Shown here: positions 16,508 to 25,665 of the stretch, in pieces
How positions within the stretch are numbered: the stretch's first letter is position 1
Layout: every line of letters begins with the position of its first letter
Source: Sphingobacterium sp. SGG-5
GTDB taxonomy: Bacteria > Bacteroidota > Bacteroidia > Sphingobacteriales > Sphingobacteriaceae
Assembly: GCF_011043525.1 (NCBI RefSeq)
Contig: NZ_JAAKGO010000006.1
Coordinates: 62,001 to 126,000, forward strand
Direction: 5' to 3'
DNA length: 64,000 nucleotides
Notes under the pieces: generated by a model
Told to the model about the DNA's origin: nothing
The model's database searches: none
The model's input: only the letters and a program-made list of their open reading frames with translations
Made by a program: the position numbers and the translations under genes

Positions 16508-17922
16508 AAATCAGAATATTATTGCTCCTGTCGTTAGGTTTGTATGCGGTACATGGTGTTTCAAACATCAAACTGCCAAATTTGATCATGAATAATATGG
16601 TTTTGCAGCAGCGAACAAAGGTGTTGTTGTGGGGCAAACAAGAAGCGAACGAACGAATTACAATTACCACGTCCTGGAACAATAAGACTTACGAGACGAG
16701 CTCGAACGGTTCGGGTGAATTTGAAGTTCAGGTGGAGACAATTGAAGCTGGGGGGCCATACACCATCCTGTTTAAAAATAGTAAAGAGGAGAAGCTGCTG
16801 AAAAATGTGATGCTTGGCGAGGTTTGGTTGTGTGGGGGACAGTCCAATATGGATATATCATTCAGAGGCTTGGCAAACCAGCCTGTTGCCGATGCTTTGG
16901 AACATATCATGGATTCAAATTATCCCAATTTGCGGATTTATCGTGTGCCGCGAACGTTTAGTTTTGATGTCGCGGAAGACATAAAAGGGGATTGGCGAGT
17001 TTCTAACCCCAATACCGCAGAAATTTTTAGTGCTATAGGTTTTATTTTCGGACGGGAGCTGCACAAGCAGCTCAATGTTCCGGTCGGTATTATTCTGAGT
17101 GCTTGGGGAGGTTCTAAGGTCGAGGCTTGGATGAGCAAAGCGAAACTGGCTCCCTATACGGAAATAAAATATGCTCCAGAAATAACAAACAGAAATGCAA
17201 ATAGATCCCCCAACTTGCTGTTCAACGCGATGATTAATCCGCTGGTCAAGTATAAGATAAAAGGGGCATTGTTTTATCAAGGTGAGGGTAATACGACAAA
17301 TCCTTCGTCGTATGCGACTTTATTCCCTTTGATGGTAGAGGATTGGCGCGAACGTTGGAAAGATAATTTCCCATTTTACTATGTACAGTTAGCTCCTTTT
17401 GGCTATCATAATATGAAATGGCAGTCCAATGGTCAGGAGGTGGCCAGATTTAGAGAGGTGCAATTTAATGCCCTAAAAGATATTCCAAATTCATATATCG
17501 TATCGACATCGGATATCGGTGATGAGCAAACTATCCATCCGCCGGATAAAGAGACAGTCGCTAAGCGCTTGCTATATCAGGTATTGGCGACTAATTATAA
17601 CTACAAGAGTTTTGAGTACAATGGACCAGTGTATAATCGTATGGAAATTGTGAAAAATACGGTAACGGTTTATTTTGACCATGCAAGGTATGGCCTGCAT
17701 GATAGTAGAGGTGAGGTCAAGGGTTTTGAGATTGCCGGGGCTGATAAAGTTTTCTATCCGGCACAAGCCACTATCCACCGGGATCCGATATGTATCAAAC
17801 TGACTGCGGATCAGGTACAGAATCCGGTTGCGGTACGATACTGCTTTAAAAACTATTTCCAGGGTACGTTATATAACAACTATGGTCTTGCTGCTCATCC
17901 CTTTAGGACAGATAATTGGTAA
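16504..17922 (+). CDS. Sialate O-acetylesterase-like SGNH hydrolase
   Basis: 472 residues with a signal peptide (1-18). An N-terminal beta domain (LPNLIMNNMVLQQRTKVLLW) is followed by the esterase core: GEVWLCGGQSNMD with the nucleophile Ser, GIILSAWGGSKVEAWMSK, ALFYQGEGNT and a C-terminal DIGDEQTIHPPDKETVAKRL holding the catalytic Asp and His. This is the DUF303/SASA family that removes O-acetyl esters from sialic acids and other sugars. Its likely job is to deacetylate the glycan before hydrolysis. Sialic acid itself is not indicated, since no nanA or nanE gene is present. ATG 16504 overlaps the previous stop. Confidence 0.85.
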   Translation: MKIRILLLLSLGLYAVHGVSNIKLPNLIMNNMVLQQRTKVLLWGKQEANERITITTSWNNKTYETSSNGSGEFEVQVETIEAGGPYTILFKNSKEEKLLKNVMLGEVWLCGGQSNMDISFRGLANQPVADALEHIMDSNYPNLRIYRVPRTFSFDVAEDIKGDWRVSNPNTAEIFSAIGFIFGRELHKQLNVPVGIILSAWGGSKVEAWMSKAKLAPYTEIKYAPEITNRNANRSPNLLFNAMINPLVKYKIKGALFYQGEGNTTNPSSYATLFPLMVEDWRERWKDNFPFYYVQLAPFGYHNMKWQSNGQEVARFREVQFNALKDIPNSYIVSTSDIGDEQTIHPPDKETVAKRLLYQVLATNYNYKSFEYNGPVYNRMEIVKNTVTVYFDHARYGLHDSRGEVKGFEIAGADKVFYPAQATIHRDPICIKLTADQVQNPVAVRYCFKNYFQGTLYNNYGLAAHPFRTDNW

Positions 17923-17945
17923 ATTTTATATTAAAGTATATTGTT

Positions 17946-18599
17946 ATGATTAAGTTTAAAAATTATGTATTGCCCACACTCATGGTACTCTTTATTGTGA
18001 GTGCAGCCAAAAGTCAGGAACAGCCTGTATTAAAAAGTAGAAGTTTTAAGACACATTCCTATGATGCTACGAAGCTGCCATCCGAAGCGGGATTTATGAT
18101 AATAGTAGATCAAACGCCTTTAGGCCGTGCATCTATAAAGGATAGCAGATTGTTTATAGATTGTAAGGCAGGTGAAAGTTATCGAATGGGTCTGACCCCT
18201 GAGACAGATATCAAGTTTAACCCACAGGGGGACTATACGATCGAGTTTAAAGTACAAGTTCCCAAAAATACAGGTAGAGGTTTTGATTTTATGATCAAAG
18301 ATGGTCTAAACATGTCAAAACTTCTCGTGGTTCACCATAACAGAATTTATTTTAACGGGGAGAAAGAACCGATTATAAATGTGCAGAGTAGAACTGTCCC
18401 CAGGGTTGTACGTGTTGCTGTGGAGCGCTCCAATAGTCTGATGCATATCTATGTGGACGGAAAATTTGCAAAAACAGTAGAATTGGTTAAAAGAAGATCG
18501 ACACCGTCGTTGTTATTTGCCAAAGGGAATGTGAATTCGGCGACAGAGATCTATATAGATTATATTACGGTGGACGAGTCTGGTGCCTATGCTCCATAA
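17946..18599 (+). CDS. Exported lectin-fold (concanavalin A/LamG-like) protein
   Basis: 217 residues from ATG 17946 (MIKFKNYVLPTLMVLFIVSA), which gives a clean signal peptide ending AAKSQ; an in-frame TTG at 17916 would add ten residues and disturb it. The mature part has the jelly-roll pattern of LamG/concanavalin-like domains: GDYTIEFKVQVPKNTGRGFD, VVRVAVERSNSLMHIYVDGK and a last strand IYIDYITVDES. No catalytic residues of a known family are evident; carbohydrate binding is the likely role. It lies between the esterase and the nucleoside hydrolase genes, in the same unit. Confidence 0.65.
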   Translation: MIKFKNYVLPTLMVLFIVSAAKSQEQPVLKSRSFKTHSYDATKLPSEAGFMIIVDQTPLGRASIKDSRLFIDCKAGESYRMGLTPETDIKFNPQGDYTIEFKVQVPKNTGRGFDFMIKDGLNMSKLLVVHHNRIYFNGEKEPIINVQSRTVPRVVRVAVERSNSLMHIYVDGKFAKTVELVKRRSTPSLLFAKGNVNSATEIYIDYITVDESGAYAP

Positions 18600-18611
18600 T
18601 AATAGAAGATA

Positions 18612-19568
18612 ATGAAATATTATTGTCTAAGTATTCTTTTCTTTTTTTGTGCTAACAGCTTTGCACAAAAAAATATGCCTGTTATTTTAGATACAGATAT
18701 TGCACCTGATTATGATGATGTCGGTGCTATGGCTGTATTGCACAGTTTGGCTGATCAAAACCTGTTGGATATCAAAGGTGTAATTTCCTGCAATAGTTTT
18801 GATCTGACGGGGCCTACCATTCAGATTATAAATGAATATTTTAAAAGACCCAAAATTCCTATTGGGGTTCCTAAAGGTATGGCGCTGAATATGGGTTCGC
18901 CTTATAAATGGAGTGAATATCTGGTGAGTAAATATCCGTTCAGGAAACAAAACTATAGGGACGCAATAAAATTGTATCGACAGCTATTAAGTAGTGCGGA
19001 TGATAAAAGTATTACAATTATCACGATCGGTTTCCTAACAAATTTAGCTCAGTTGTTGGAAAGCCCCGCAGACCAGATCTCTCCGTTGACAGGCAAAGAA
19101 TTAGTGCTGAGAAAGGTAAATAAGTTAGTCGTCATGGGCGGTAAGTTTCCGGAAGGACGAGAATATAATATATATAAAGATGCGACATCGGCTCATACAG
19201 TCGTCAATCAATGGCCTACATCCATATATTTCTCGGGTTGGGAATTGGGTAACCCAATTTTAACAGGTTTTGAATTAGTTCATGATTATGCGATCAAAAA
19301 TAGTCCGATAAAAGATGTTTATGCTATCGGCATTCATCAAAGTGAAATAGATAAACATGGTCGCATGAGTTGGGATCAAGTCACTGTCGTTGCCGCCGTG
19401 GACAAATATGAAGAATACTTTGAGTTAGTGCAAGGTACTTTTGTGTTGGATGAAAAGACCGGATACAACAAGTGGCGAGATAGTACTAACGGAAACCATT
19501 ATTATTTTAAATTAAAGAAGTCTGTAAACGAAATCACAGATCTTATAACAAAATTAATGCATCGATGA
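18612..19568 (+). CDS. Exported nucleoside hydrolase (IUNH-like)
   Basis: 318 residues with a signal peptide (1-18, ending NSFAQ). The mature start MPVILDTDIAPDYDDVGAMA holds the aspartate cluster that binds calcium and ribose in inosine-uridine nucleoside hydrolases (DTDxxxDxDD variant). Further marks are LVVMGGKFPEGREYN and SWDQVTVVAA. The enzyme splits N-ribosyl bonds to give free ribose and base. Export means that it acts outside the cytoplasm, which feeds the ribose permease and ribokinase of the same unit. The exact substrate (nucleoside or another ribosyl compound) is not readable. Overlaps the next gene by 4 bp. Confidence 0.88.
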   Translation: MKYYCLSILFFFCANSFAQKNMPVILDTDIAPDYDDVGAMAVLHSLADQNLLDIKGVISCNSFDLTGPTIQIINEYFKRPKIPIGVPKGMALNMGSPYKWSEYLVSKYPFRKQNYRDAIKLYRQLLSSADDKSITIITIGFLTNLAQLLESPADQISPLTGKELVLRKVNKLVVMGGKFPEGREYNIYKDATSAHTVVNQWPTSIYFSGWELGNPILTGFELVHDYAIKNSPIKDVYAIGIHQSEIDKHGRMSWDQVTVVAAVDKYEEYFELVQGTFVLDEKTGYNKWRDSTNGNHYYFKLKKSVNEITDLITKLMHR

Positions 19569-20614
19569 TGAGAAAATTTATTATTGCGGTTTGTACCGTG
19601 TGTATACCTTATATGTGTCTTGCCCAAGATAAACTGGTCAAAGTCAAGGAACTTGTTGTATCTGATCCATACTTTAAAGAAGCACATGCCTCCACTTTGA
19701 CGGAGACAACCACAGGAGATATCATCGTAGCGTTTTTTGCGGGTACTAAAGAAGCCAACCCCGATGTAGAAATTATGGTTAGTAAGTTGATTAAGGGCAA
19801 ATGGACTCCTCCGAAATCTGTAGCCAACGGTATTCAACACAGTAAGAAACGCTATCCAACATGGAATCCAGTACTATACCAGATCCCACATGGGAAATTG
19901 CAATTGTATTATAAGGTTGGTCCTTCACCACAAACATGGTGGGGGGAATTGATCGAATCGGCGGATGGAGGAGAGACCTGGTCAAAACCCCGCCGGCTAC
20001 CTGAAGACATTTTAGGGCCCATTAAAAACAAACCTGTTTTATTGAGCAATGGTGTTTTATTATCGCCTGTTAGTACGGAAGTAAAGCATGATGCCGGGTG
20101 GAAAATTCATTTTGAAGCTACAAAAGATTATGGCGATACCTGGGAGCTATATGATGTGGTGGACTCGTCATCTTCTATCAATGCTATTCAGCCGAGCATC
20201 TTGATTCATAAAGAAGGGCTACAGCTTCTAGCTAGAAGTTTAGATGATGGTATCGTAGAGAGCTGGTCCTATGATAATGGAAAGAGTTGGACTCCATTGA
20301 AGTCAACAGGACTCCTGAATCCGAATTCGGGTACGGATGCTGTTACGGTGCCAAATAAAGGTCATGTTTTGGTGTACAATAATATTGGTAAACCGGCGGA
20401 ACGTTGGAGTGGCCCCAGATCTCCTTTGAATGTCGCAGTGAGTAAAGATGGAAAGTCATGGAAAGATATATTAATCTTGGAGGAGCCACAAAGAGGAGAA
20501 TTTTCCTATCCATCCGTAATTGTCGATAGGAAAGGGGATATACATATTACTTACACATATAAAAGAAAGAATGTCATGTACGTCCATATTGATGGGAAGA
20601 AAATAAAGTATTAA
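19565..20614 (+). CDS. Exported sialidase-fold (BNR_2) protein 2
   Basis: 349 residues with a signal peptide (1-19, ending MCLAQ). The pattern ASTLTETTTGDIIVAFFAGT, RYPTWNPVLYQIPHG, YYKVGPSPQTWWGELIESAD, GPIKNKPVLLSNGVLLSPVS and WEPQ-like C-terminal strands belong to the BNR_2 sialidase-like family, with Asp-boxes such as SADGGETWSKP and SYDNGKSWTPL. It is a six-bladed propeller, probably a glycoside hydrolase in the periplasm or on the surface. Only about 20 percent-like resemblance in pattern to protein 1 is visible, so the two probably cut different bonds. Last gene of the first unit. Confidence 0.78.
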   Translation: MMRKFIIAVCTVCIPYMCLAQDKLVKVKELVVSDPYFKEAHASTLTETTTGDIIVAFFAGTKEANPDVEIMVSKLIKGKWTPPKSVANGIQHSKKRYPTWNPVLYQIPHGKLQLYYKVGPSPQTWWGELIESADGGETWSKPRRLPEDILGPIKNKPVLLSNGVLLSPVSTEVKHDAGWKIHFEATKDYGDTWELYDVVDSSSSINAIQPSILIHKEGLQLLARSLDDGIVESWSYDNGKSWTPLKSTGLLNPNSGTDAVTVPNKGHVLVYNNIGKPAERWSGPRSPLNVAVSKDGKSWKDILILEEPQRGEFSYPSVIVDRKGDIHITYTYKRKNVMYVHIDGKKIKY

Positions 20615-20703
20615 ATACCATCTAAAAAATCAAATACGTTCCGTGTAATATTGCATAAAATATAATTTTCATTTTTTTACTAAGATTCATCAAAGGCGAT
20701 CGT

Positions 20704-20729
20704 ATTAGTGTGTAGAGAACAACACTAAT
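20704..20729 (+). promoter_or_regulatory. Inverted repeat at the fecR start
   Basis: ATTAGTGT (20704-20711) pairs with ACACTAAT (20722-20729) around a 10-nt loop GTAGAGAACA, ending 2 bp before the fecR ATG. As RNA it would enclose the purine-rich stretch that must serve as the ribosome binding site; as DNA it could be an operator. Confidence 0.5.
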
Positions 20730-20731
20730 CA

Positions 20732-21925
20732 ATGAATAAAAGCTTTGACATAGCCGCATTGATAAGAAAAAAAATAGACGGCACGATTACCGAACACGAA
20801 TTACTTTTTCTTAAAAAATGGGCGGAGGAAAACTCTTTACATTCGGATCTTCTGAAATATACAGAAGCGGAGGATCCGGTTTGGGAAGATGTCAATACTT
20901 GGCTCGAACTCCGTAGTCATGAGCATGAGGACGCTTGGACTAAACGATTGCAATCCAATACGCTCAGCAAAATACACACAGGCGATGCGCAGTCTTCTTT
21001 GCCAAGGAGACGCGGTATTCGTCGTATATTATTGTATGCTGCGGTATTATTCCTCATTTCTACCATAACATTTATCATCTACCAAAACTACACATCCAGT
21101 GAACATATTATGGAGGTTCAGGATCTTGTGCCGGGCACCAACAAAGCTCTGATTACACTTTCGGACGGACGTGTCATTGAATTGCGCGAGGATCAAACAG
21201 GGGTTATTTTGGGAGAGGACCTGGCCTATGAAGATGGTACTCTCATTACAGACTTAGACAATAAAGAGCCTGTGTATTCAACAATAGCAACTCCGAGAGG
21301 AGGGCAATATCAGATTACGCTGTCTGATGGTACAAAAGTATGGTTGAATGCAGAAACGAAATTAACCTATCCTTCACGGTTTACCGGGAAAGCAAGGGTC
21401 GTGGAACTGGATGGAGAGGCCTATTTTGACGTAGCGTCTAACAGCGCACATGGACATCGAATCCCTTTTATTGTCAAGACAGCACAACAGGAAGTAGAGG
21501 TGCTTGGTACGCAATTTAATGTCAATGCTTATGCTGATGACAGTGCAGACACCCGAACTACTTTGGTCGAAGGCTCAGTACGGCTACGCATGGCGGAGAG
21601 GATGCTACTCTTGCAGCCCGGAGAGCAAGGCGTGTGTAATAAACAGGGGCTCGACAAAAAGAAAGTTGATGTCAGTCCATATATCGCCTGGAAAAATAAT
21701 GAATTTATTTTTGACGAAACAGAACTCGGCGAAGCATTGAAGATGCTCAGCCGTTGGTATGATTTTGATATAAGTGCCGAAGGCCATCTTCCGACAACCC
21801 ATCTTTATGGAAGCATAAGCCGAAGCAAAAATCTGGCAGAAGTATTAGAAATCATGGAGAGCAGTGGGCTGAAGTTTAAGATAGAACGTTTTGAAAATAG
21901 AAATATACTGAAAGTATTACGTTAA
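20732..21925 (+). CDS. FecR-family anti-sigma factor
   Basis: 397 residues. A cytoplasmic N-terminal part (about 1-92) should hold the sigma factor; one membrane helix (ILLYAAVLFLISTITFIIYQ, about 99-118) leads to the periplasmic FecR domain (TPRGGQYQITLSDGTKVWLN ... ELDGEAYFDVA ... VLGTQFNVNAYADD) and a C-terminal DUF4974 domain (IDETELGEALKMLSRWYDFD-like region near 345). It senses the STN domain of the SusC encoded 185 bp downstream and releases an ECF sigma factor when ligand is transported. Unusually, no sigma gene precedes it; the only one in the window is at 31795. Confidence 0.93.
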   Translation: MNKSFDIAALIRKKIDGTITEHELLFLKKWAEENSLHSDLLKYTEAEDPVWEDVNTWLELRSHEHEDAWTKRLQSNTLSKIHTGDAQSSLPRRRGIRRILLYAAVLFLISTITFIIYQNYTSSEHIMEVQDLVPGTNKALITLSDGRVIELREDQTGVILGEDLAYEDGTLITDLDNKEPVYSTIATPRGGQYQITLSDGTKVWLNAETKLTYPSRFTGKARVVELDGEAYFDVASNSAHGHRIPFIVKTAQQEVEVLGTQFNVNAYADDSADTRTTLVEGSVRLRMAERMLLLQPGEQGVCNKQGLDKKKVDVSPYIAWKNNEFIFDETELGEALKMLSRWYDFDISAEGHLPTTHLYGSISRSKNLAEVLEIMESSGLKFKIERFENRNILKVLR

Positions 21926-21984
21926 CATAAATCAAATTATTATGCCGGAAAAAGGGAAAACATAGCATCATGGGACAACAAAAA

Positions 21985-22008
21985 CGGACAGTGTTGCAAC
22001 ACTGCCCG
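21985..22008. promoter_or_regulatory. 24-bp near-perfect palindrome upstream of the STN-type susC
   Basis: CGGACAGTGTTG (21985-21996) faces CAACACTGCCCG (21997-22008); 11 of 12 positions match and the inner 16 bp are perfect. It lies 102 bp before the susC start in the fecR-susC gap. It could be an operator, or a hairpin in the mRNA leader that uncouples susC expression from fecR. There is no T-run directly after it. Confidence 0.55.
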
Positions 22009-22110
22009 ATATTGTTTTGATGTCCATTATAACTTAAAATCTCTAAGGGGTAGAGAAGAAATTAACTTAATATCTGATAAATTATAATATGACCTAAACA
22101 GTACAAATAT

Positions 22111-25100
22111 ATGACTTTAATAACAAAACCTGATAACCTCAAAGGGTTTTCAACACACTGCTTATTCCGGATTATGAAACTAGGTATTGTTCTTATTCTG
22201 CTTAATATAACAGGTGTTTTTGCCAATGGTTTTGCGCAAAACATAACACTTCATGCAACAAATATATCGTTAGTACAGGCCTTGAAAAGCATTCAGAAAC
22301 AGAGTGGATACCGATTCTTTTTGAAAGGGAAGCAATTGGCAAACATCAAGGTGAATGCAGATATACGGAATTTGCAAATAGATAAAGCTATGGATAAACT
22401 GCTGAGCGGAAGTCCAGCAGAATGGATGATAGAAAACGAAACTATTGTCATCAAGCCGCAACCTATTAAAGCTATTAAACCCAATATCCGTATTCCTGAA
22501 AATGCGGCGCGTGTGACCTTGCCGCTTATCCAACAAATAACGATTACAGGGACTGTTACGGATGCATTTGATGACAGCCCTGTTCCTGGTGTAAGCGTCG
22601 TGATAGCGGGCACACATCTCGGCACAAAGACAGACGGTGATGGTGTGTATGAGCTGCAAGCAAATGAAGGAGATTCACTGGCGTTCTCTTTCGTCGGATA
22701 TGCAACTCAGAAAGTAGCAGTAGGTAAAGTTAAAATAATTAATATAAGACTTTCGAAAGATACAGAGTCCTTGGATGAGGCTGTTGTTGTTGCTTTTGGC
22801 ACGCAGAAGAAAGAAAGTGTGGTCTCGTCGATCACAACCGTCAACGTCAAAGACTTGAGGACACCGTCGAGTAATTTGACAACGGCTTTGGCAGGACGGA
22901 TGGCTGGTTTGGTCGCCTACCAATCTACAGGTGCGCCCGGCGAAGAAGATGCGCAGTTCTTTGTGCGTAGTGTGACATCTTTTGGTAGTGGGTTGACTTC
23001 TCCGCTTATATTGATCGATAACATTGAAGTCACATCGAGAGACCTGGCCCGTCTTAATCCGGATGATATCGCGAGTTTTTCGATTTTGAAAGATGCGTCA
23101 GCAACGGCATTATATGGGGCGAGAGGAGCAAATGGAGTGGTGTTGGTCACCACCAAAGAGGGGGAAAAGGGTACGGTCAAAGTATCGTTTCGTGCAGAAA
23201 CGTCGATGTCTACGCCGACCACAAAGGTGGATCTGGCAGACCCCATCGCATTTATGGAGTATTCCAATATTGCCAGCCTGACCCGGCACGATATCTTGAC
23301 GTATGATCAGGGCAAGATCAATGCGACCAAGGATCCCAACCGCAATCCCTATGTATACCCCGCCGTCGATTGGAAAGATATGCTGACCCGGGACCATTCG
23401 ATGAATCACAGGGCTAATATTAATCTGACAGGCGGAGGTAATGCGGCAACCTATTACTTAGCGGGGTCATTTTCACAGGACAACGGTATTCTGAAAGTGG
23501 ACAACACGAATCCGTTTAATACCAATATCGATTTGAAAAAATATACCGTCCGTTCCAATGTCAACCTCAATCTGACCAAAACATTGGAAGCCAAGGTACG
23601 GTTAAGTGCTAATTTTGACGATTATAACGGCCCGATCGGTGAATCAGGGAGCGGCGGTGCAAATACGTATGGAAAGGCTTTGATGGCCAATCCGGTGCTT
23701 TTTCCTGCTTATTACGAACCAGATCGCGCGACGCAATATGTGGATCGTATTCTTTTCGGGAATTACTCAGATGATCCTTACGGAGAAGGAACTTCACAAT
23801 ACATCAATCCGTATGCAGATATTATGCGGGGTTATGAAGATGTGCGGAATAGTACATTCTTGTCTCAACTGGAATTGCATCAAGATCTGGGCTCGCTGAC
23901 GGAAGGGCTCAAGGCACGCTTTATCGGTAGTATAACACGTTATTCTGGCTTCAACCTGACACGGAGCTATAAGCCTTATTTCTATCAGTATATTAAAGGT
24001 ACGTACAATCCGGATGATGCTAGTTTTCCGTATGAATTAGCGGCATTGAATCCCGAAGATGGCTCGGATCACATTGACTATACGGGCGGGGGGAAGTTTG
24101 TACAAGCCCGTTTCTATGCGGAAGGAGCCGTTTTATACAACCGAAAATTTGGTCTCAAACATGATGTAGGAGGATTATTGGTCGGCTCGGTTAAAGAAAC
24201 GTTGGACGGCAGCGCCAGCAATCTGGATTCTTCCTTACCTTCCCGGAATGTGGCGCTCGCCGGGCGTTTCACCTACGGACTTTCTCAGAAATACTTTGTG
24301 GAATTCAATTTCGGTGTGAATGGCTCGGAGCGTTTTGACTCGCGTTACCGTTGGGGATTTTTCCCTTCGATCGGAGCTGGATGGCAGGTTTCCGAAGAGC
24401 CATTTTGGGAGGGATTGAAACAGGTTATTCCTAAATTAAAACTACGGGGAACGTATGGTTTGGTGGGTAATGATGTCATTGTATCAAATCAGGATCGTTT
24501 CTTTTTTACTTCCAATATTAATTTAGATGGACCGGAAGCAGGTCGATTTGGGAATGATCCCACGCAAGTGACTACTCTTCCTACAATAGTCGTAGACAGG
24601 TATGCAAATCCGCTTATTACCTGGGAGGTTTCCTATAAAACAAACTTAGCTTTGGAATTAGGACTTTTGAATAATGCACTTTCTTTTATCGCGGAGGTCT
24701 ATCATGAAAACCGTACAAATATTGTACAAGTGCGCCAAGATATTTCTTCGATAGTAGGATTGACCACAGACATTCGAACGAATTATGGCGAAGCTATTGG
24801 GAAAGGAGTGGATCTGACATTGAACTATAATAAAGCATTGGCCAACTCGATGTGGTATATCCTGCGGGGAAATTTCACGTACGGTACCTCCAAAATCACC
24901 GTCTATGATGAGTTGGATTATTCGGGTATCGCACCATGGAAGTCTGTCATTGGACAAAAAGTCGGTCAGTCACGGGGATATGTGGCTGAGCGCCTGTTTA
25001 TTGACGACAATGAAGTGAGCAACTCTCCCCTGCAACAAGTCGATTCCGACGGAGGAAATTATCAGGCGGGTGACATCAAATATCGGGATATCAACGGTGA

Positions 25101-25653
25101 CGGACTGGTCAATGAGTTTGATATCGTTCCTATGGGCTATCCGACCAATCCCGAAATCCAGTATGGGGTGGGAGGTTCTTTCGGTTATAAGAACTTTGAT
25201 ATCTCTGCCTTTGTACAAGGCGAATCCCGCTATTCGTTTTTTCTGGACGCCGCTAGGATGGCACCCTTCGTTGAAGTCACATCGGGTGGTCGAAAAGGTA
25301 ATAGAGCGATGTTAAATTTTATTGCGGAAAGCCTGTGGACAGAAACCAATCGAGATGTTTATGCCAAATGGCCTCGCTTGTCACCTGATGTCGGTGCCGC
25401 TGCGGAAGGAAACAATAATAATTTTGTCCAAAGTAACTATTGGATGCGAACAGCTGGTTATATACGACTCAAATCCGTGGAAGCCGGTTATAAAATCCCG
25501 GATATCAGGGGCGTGTCGGCCCGGGTCTATGCGAGTGGGACGAATTTACTTACCCTGTCGGATTTCAAGTTATGGGATCCGGAGATGCGCGGTAATGGAT
25601 TAGCTTACCCTTTGCAAAAGGTATTCAATATAGGGGTTCAGATCAATTTTTAA
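22111..25653 (+). CDS. SusC-like TonB-dependent transporter with STN signalling domain
   Basis: 1180 residues. After a late signal peptide (about 22-43: MKLGIVLILLNITGVFANGFAQ region) comes an STN domain (ITLHATNISLVQALKSIQKQ, about 45-118), a CarboxypepD_reg-like domain (ITGTVTDAFDDSPVPGVSVV), the plug (EAVVVAFGTQKKESVVSSIT ... ILKDASATALYGARGANGVV) and the barrel ending FNIGVQINF. The STN domain touches the periplasmic part of FecR, so this protein both imports the ligand and reports its presence. A start further downstream at the MKLGIV methionine is possible. The partner SusD follows after 12 bp. Confidence 0.95.
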   Translation: MTLITKPDNLKGFSTHCLFRIMKLGIVLILLNITGVFANGFAQNITLHATNISLVQALKSIQKQSGYRFFLKGKQLANIKVNADIRNLQIDKAMDKLLSGSPAEWMIENETIVIKPQPIKAIKPNIRIPENAARVTLPLIQQITITGTVTDAFDDSPVPGVSVVIAGTHLGTKTDGDGVYELQANEGDSLAFSFVGYATQKVAVGKVKIINIRLSKDTESLDEAVVVAFGTQKKESVVSSITTVNVKDLRTPSSNLTTALAGRMAGLVAYQSTGAPGEEDAQFFVRSVTSFGSGLTSPLILIDNIEVTSRDLARLNPDDIASFSILKDASATALYGARGANGVVLVTTKEGEKGTVKVSFRAETSMSTPTTKVDLADPIAFMEYSNIASLTRHDILTYDQGKINATKDPNRNPYVYPAVDWKDMLTRDHSMNHRANINLTGGGNAATYYLAGSFSQDNGILKVDNTNPFNTNIDLKKYTVRSNVNLNLTKTLEAKVRLSANFDDYNGPIGESGSGGANTYGKALMANPVLFPAYYEPDRATQYVDRILFGNYSDDPYGEGTSQYINPYADIMRGYEDVRNSTFLSQLELHQDLGSLTEGLKARFIGSITRYSGFNLTRSYKPYFYQYIKGTYNPDDASFPYELAALNPEDGSDHIDYTGGGKFVQARFYAEGAVLYNRKFGLKHDVGGLLVGSVKETLDGSASNLDSSLPSRNVALAGRFTYGLSQKYFVEFNFGVNGSERFDSRYRWGFFPSIGAGWQVSEEPFWEGLKQVIPKLKLRGTYGLVGNDVIVSNQDRFFFTSNINLDGPEAGRFGNDPTQVTTLPTIVVDRYANPLITWEVSYKTNLALELGLLNNALSFIAEVYHENRTNIVQVRQDISSIVGLTTDIRTNYGEAIGKGVDLTLNYNKALANSMWYILRGNFTYGTSKITVYDELDYSGIAPWKSVIGQKVGQSRGYVAERLFIDDNEVSNSPLQQVDSDGGNYQAGDIKYRDINGDGLVNEFDIVPMGYPTNPEIQYGVGGSFGYKNFDISAFVQGESRYSFFLDAARMAPFVEVTSGGRKGNRAMLNFIAESLWTETNRDVYAKWPRLSPDVGAAAEGNNNNFVQSNYWMRTAGYIRLKSVEAGYKIPDIRGVSARVYASGTNLLTLSDFKLWDPEMRGNGLAYPLQKVFNIGVQINF

Positions 25654-25665
25654 CAGTAAAATTAG

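Noticed and set aside
15380..20614. Sialic acid utilisation locus
   Set aside because: Sialidase folds and a sialate-esterase-like protein are present, but no sialic acid lyase, epimerase or transporter genes; ribokinase and nucleoside hydrolase point to ribose instead.
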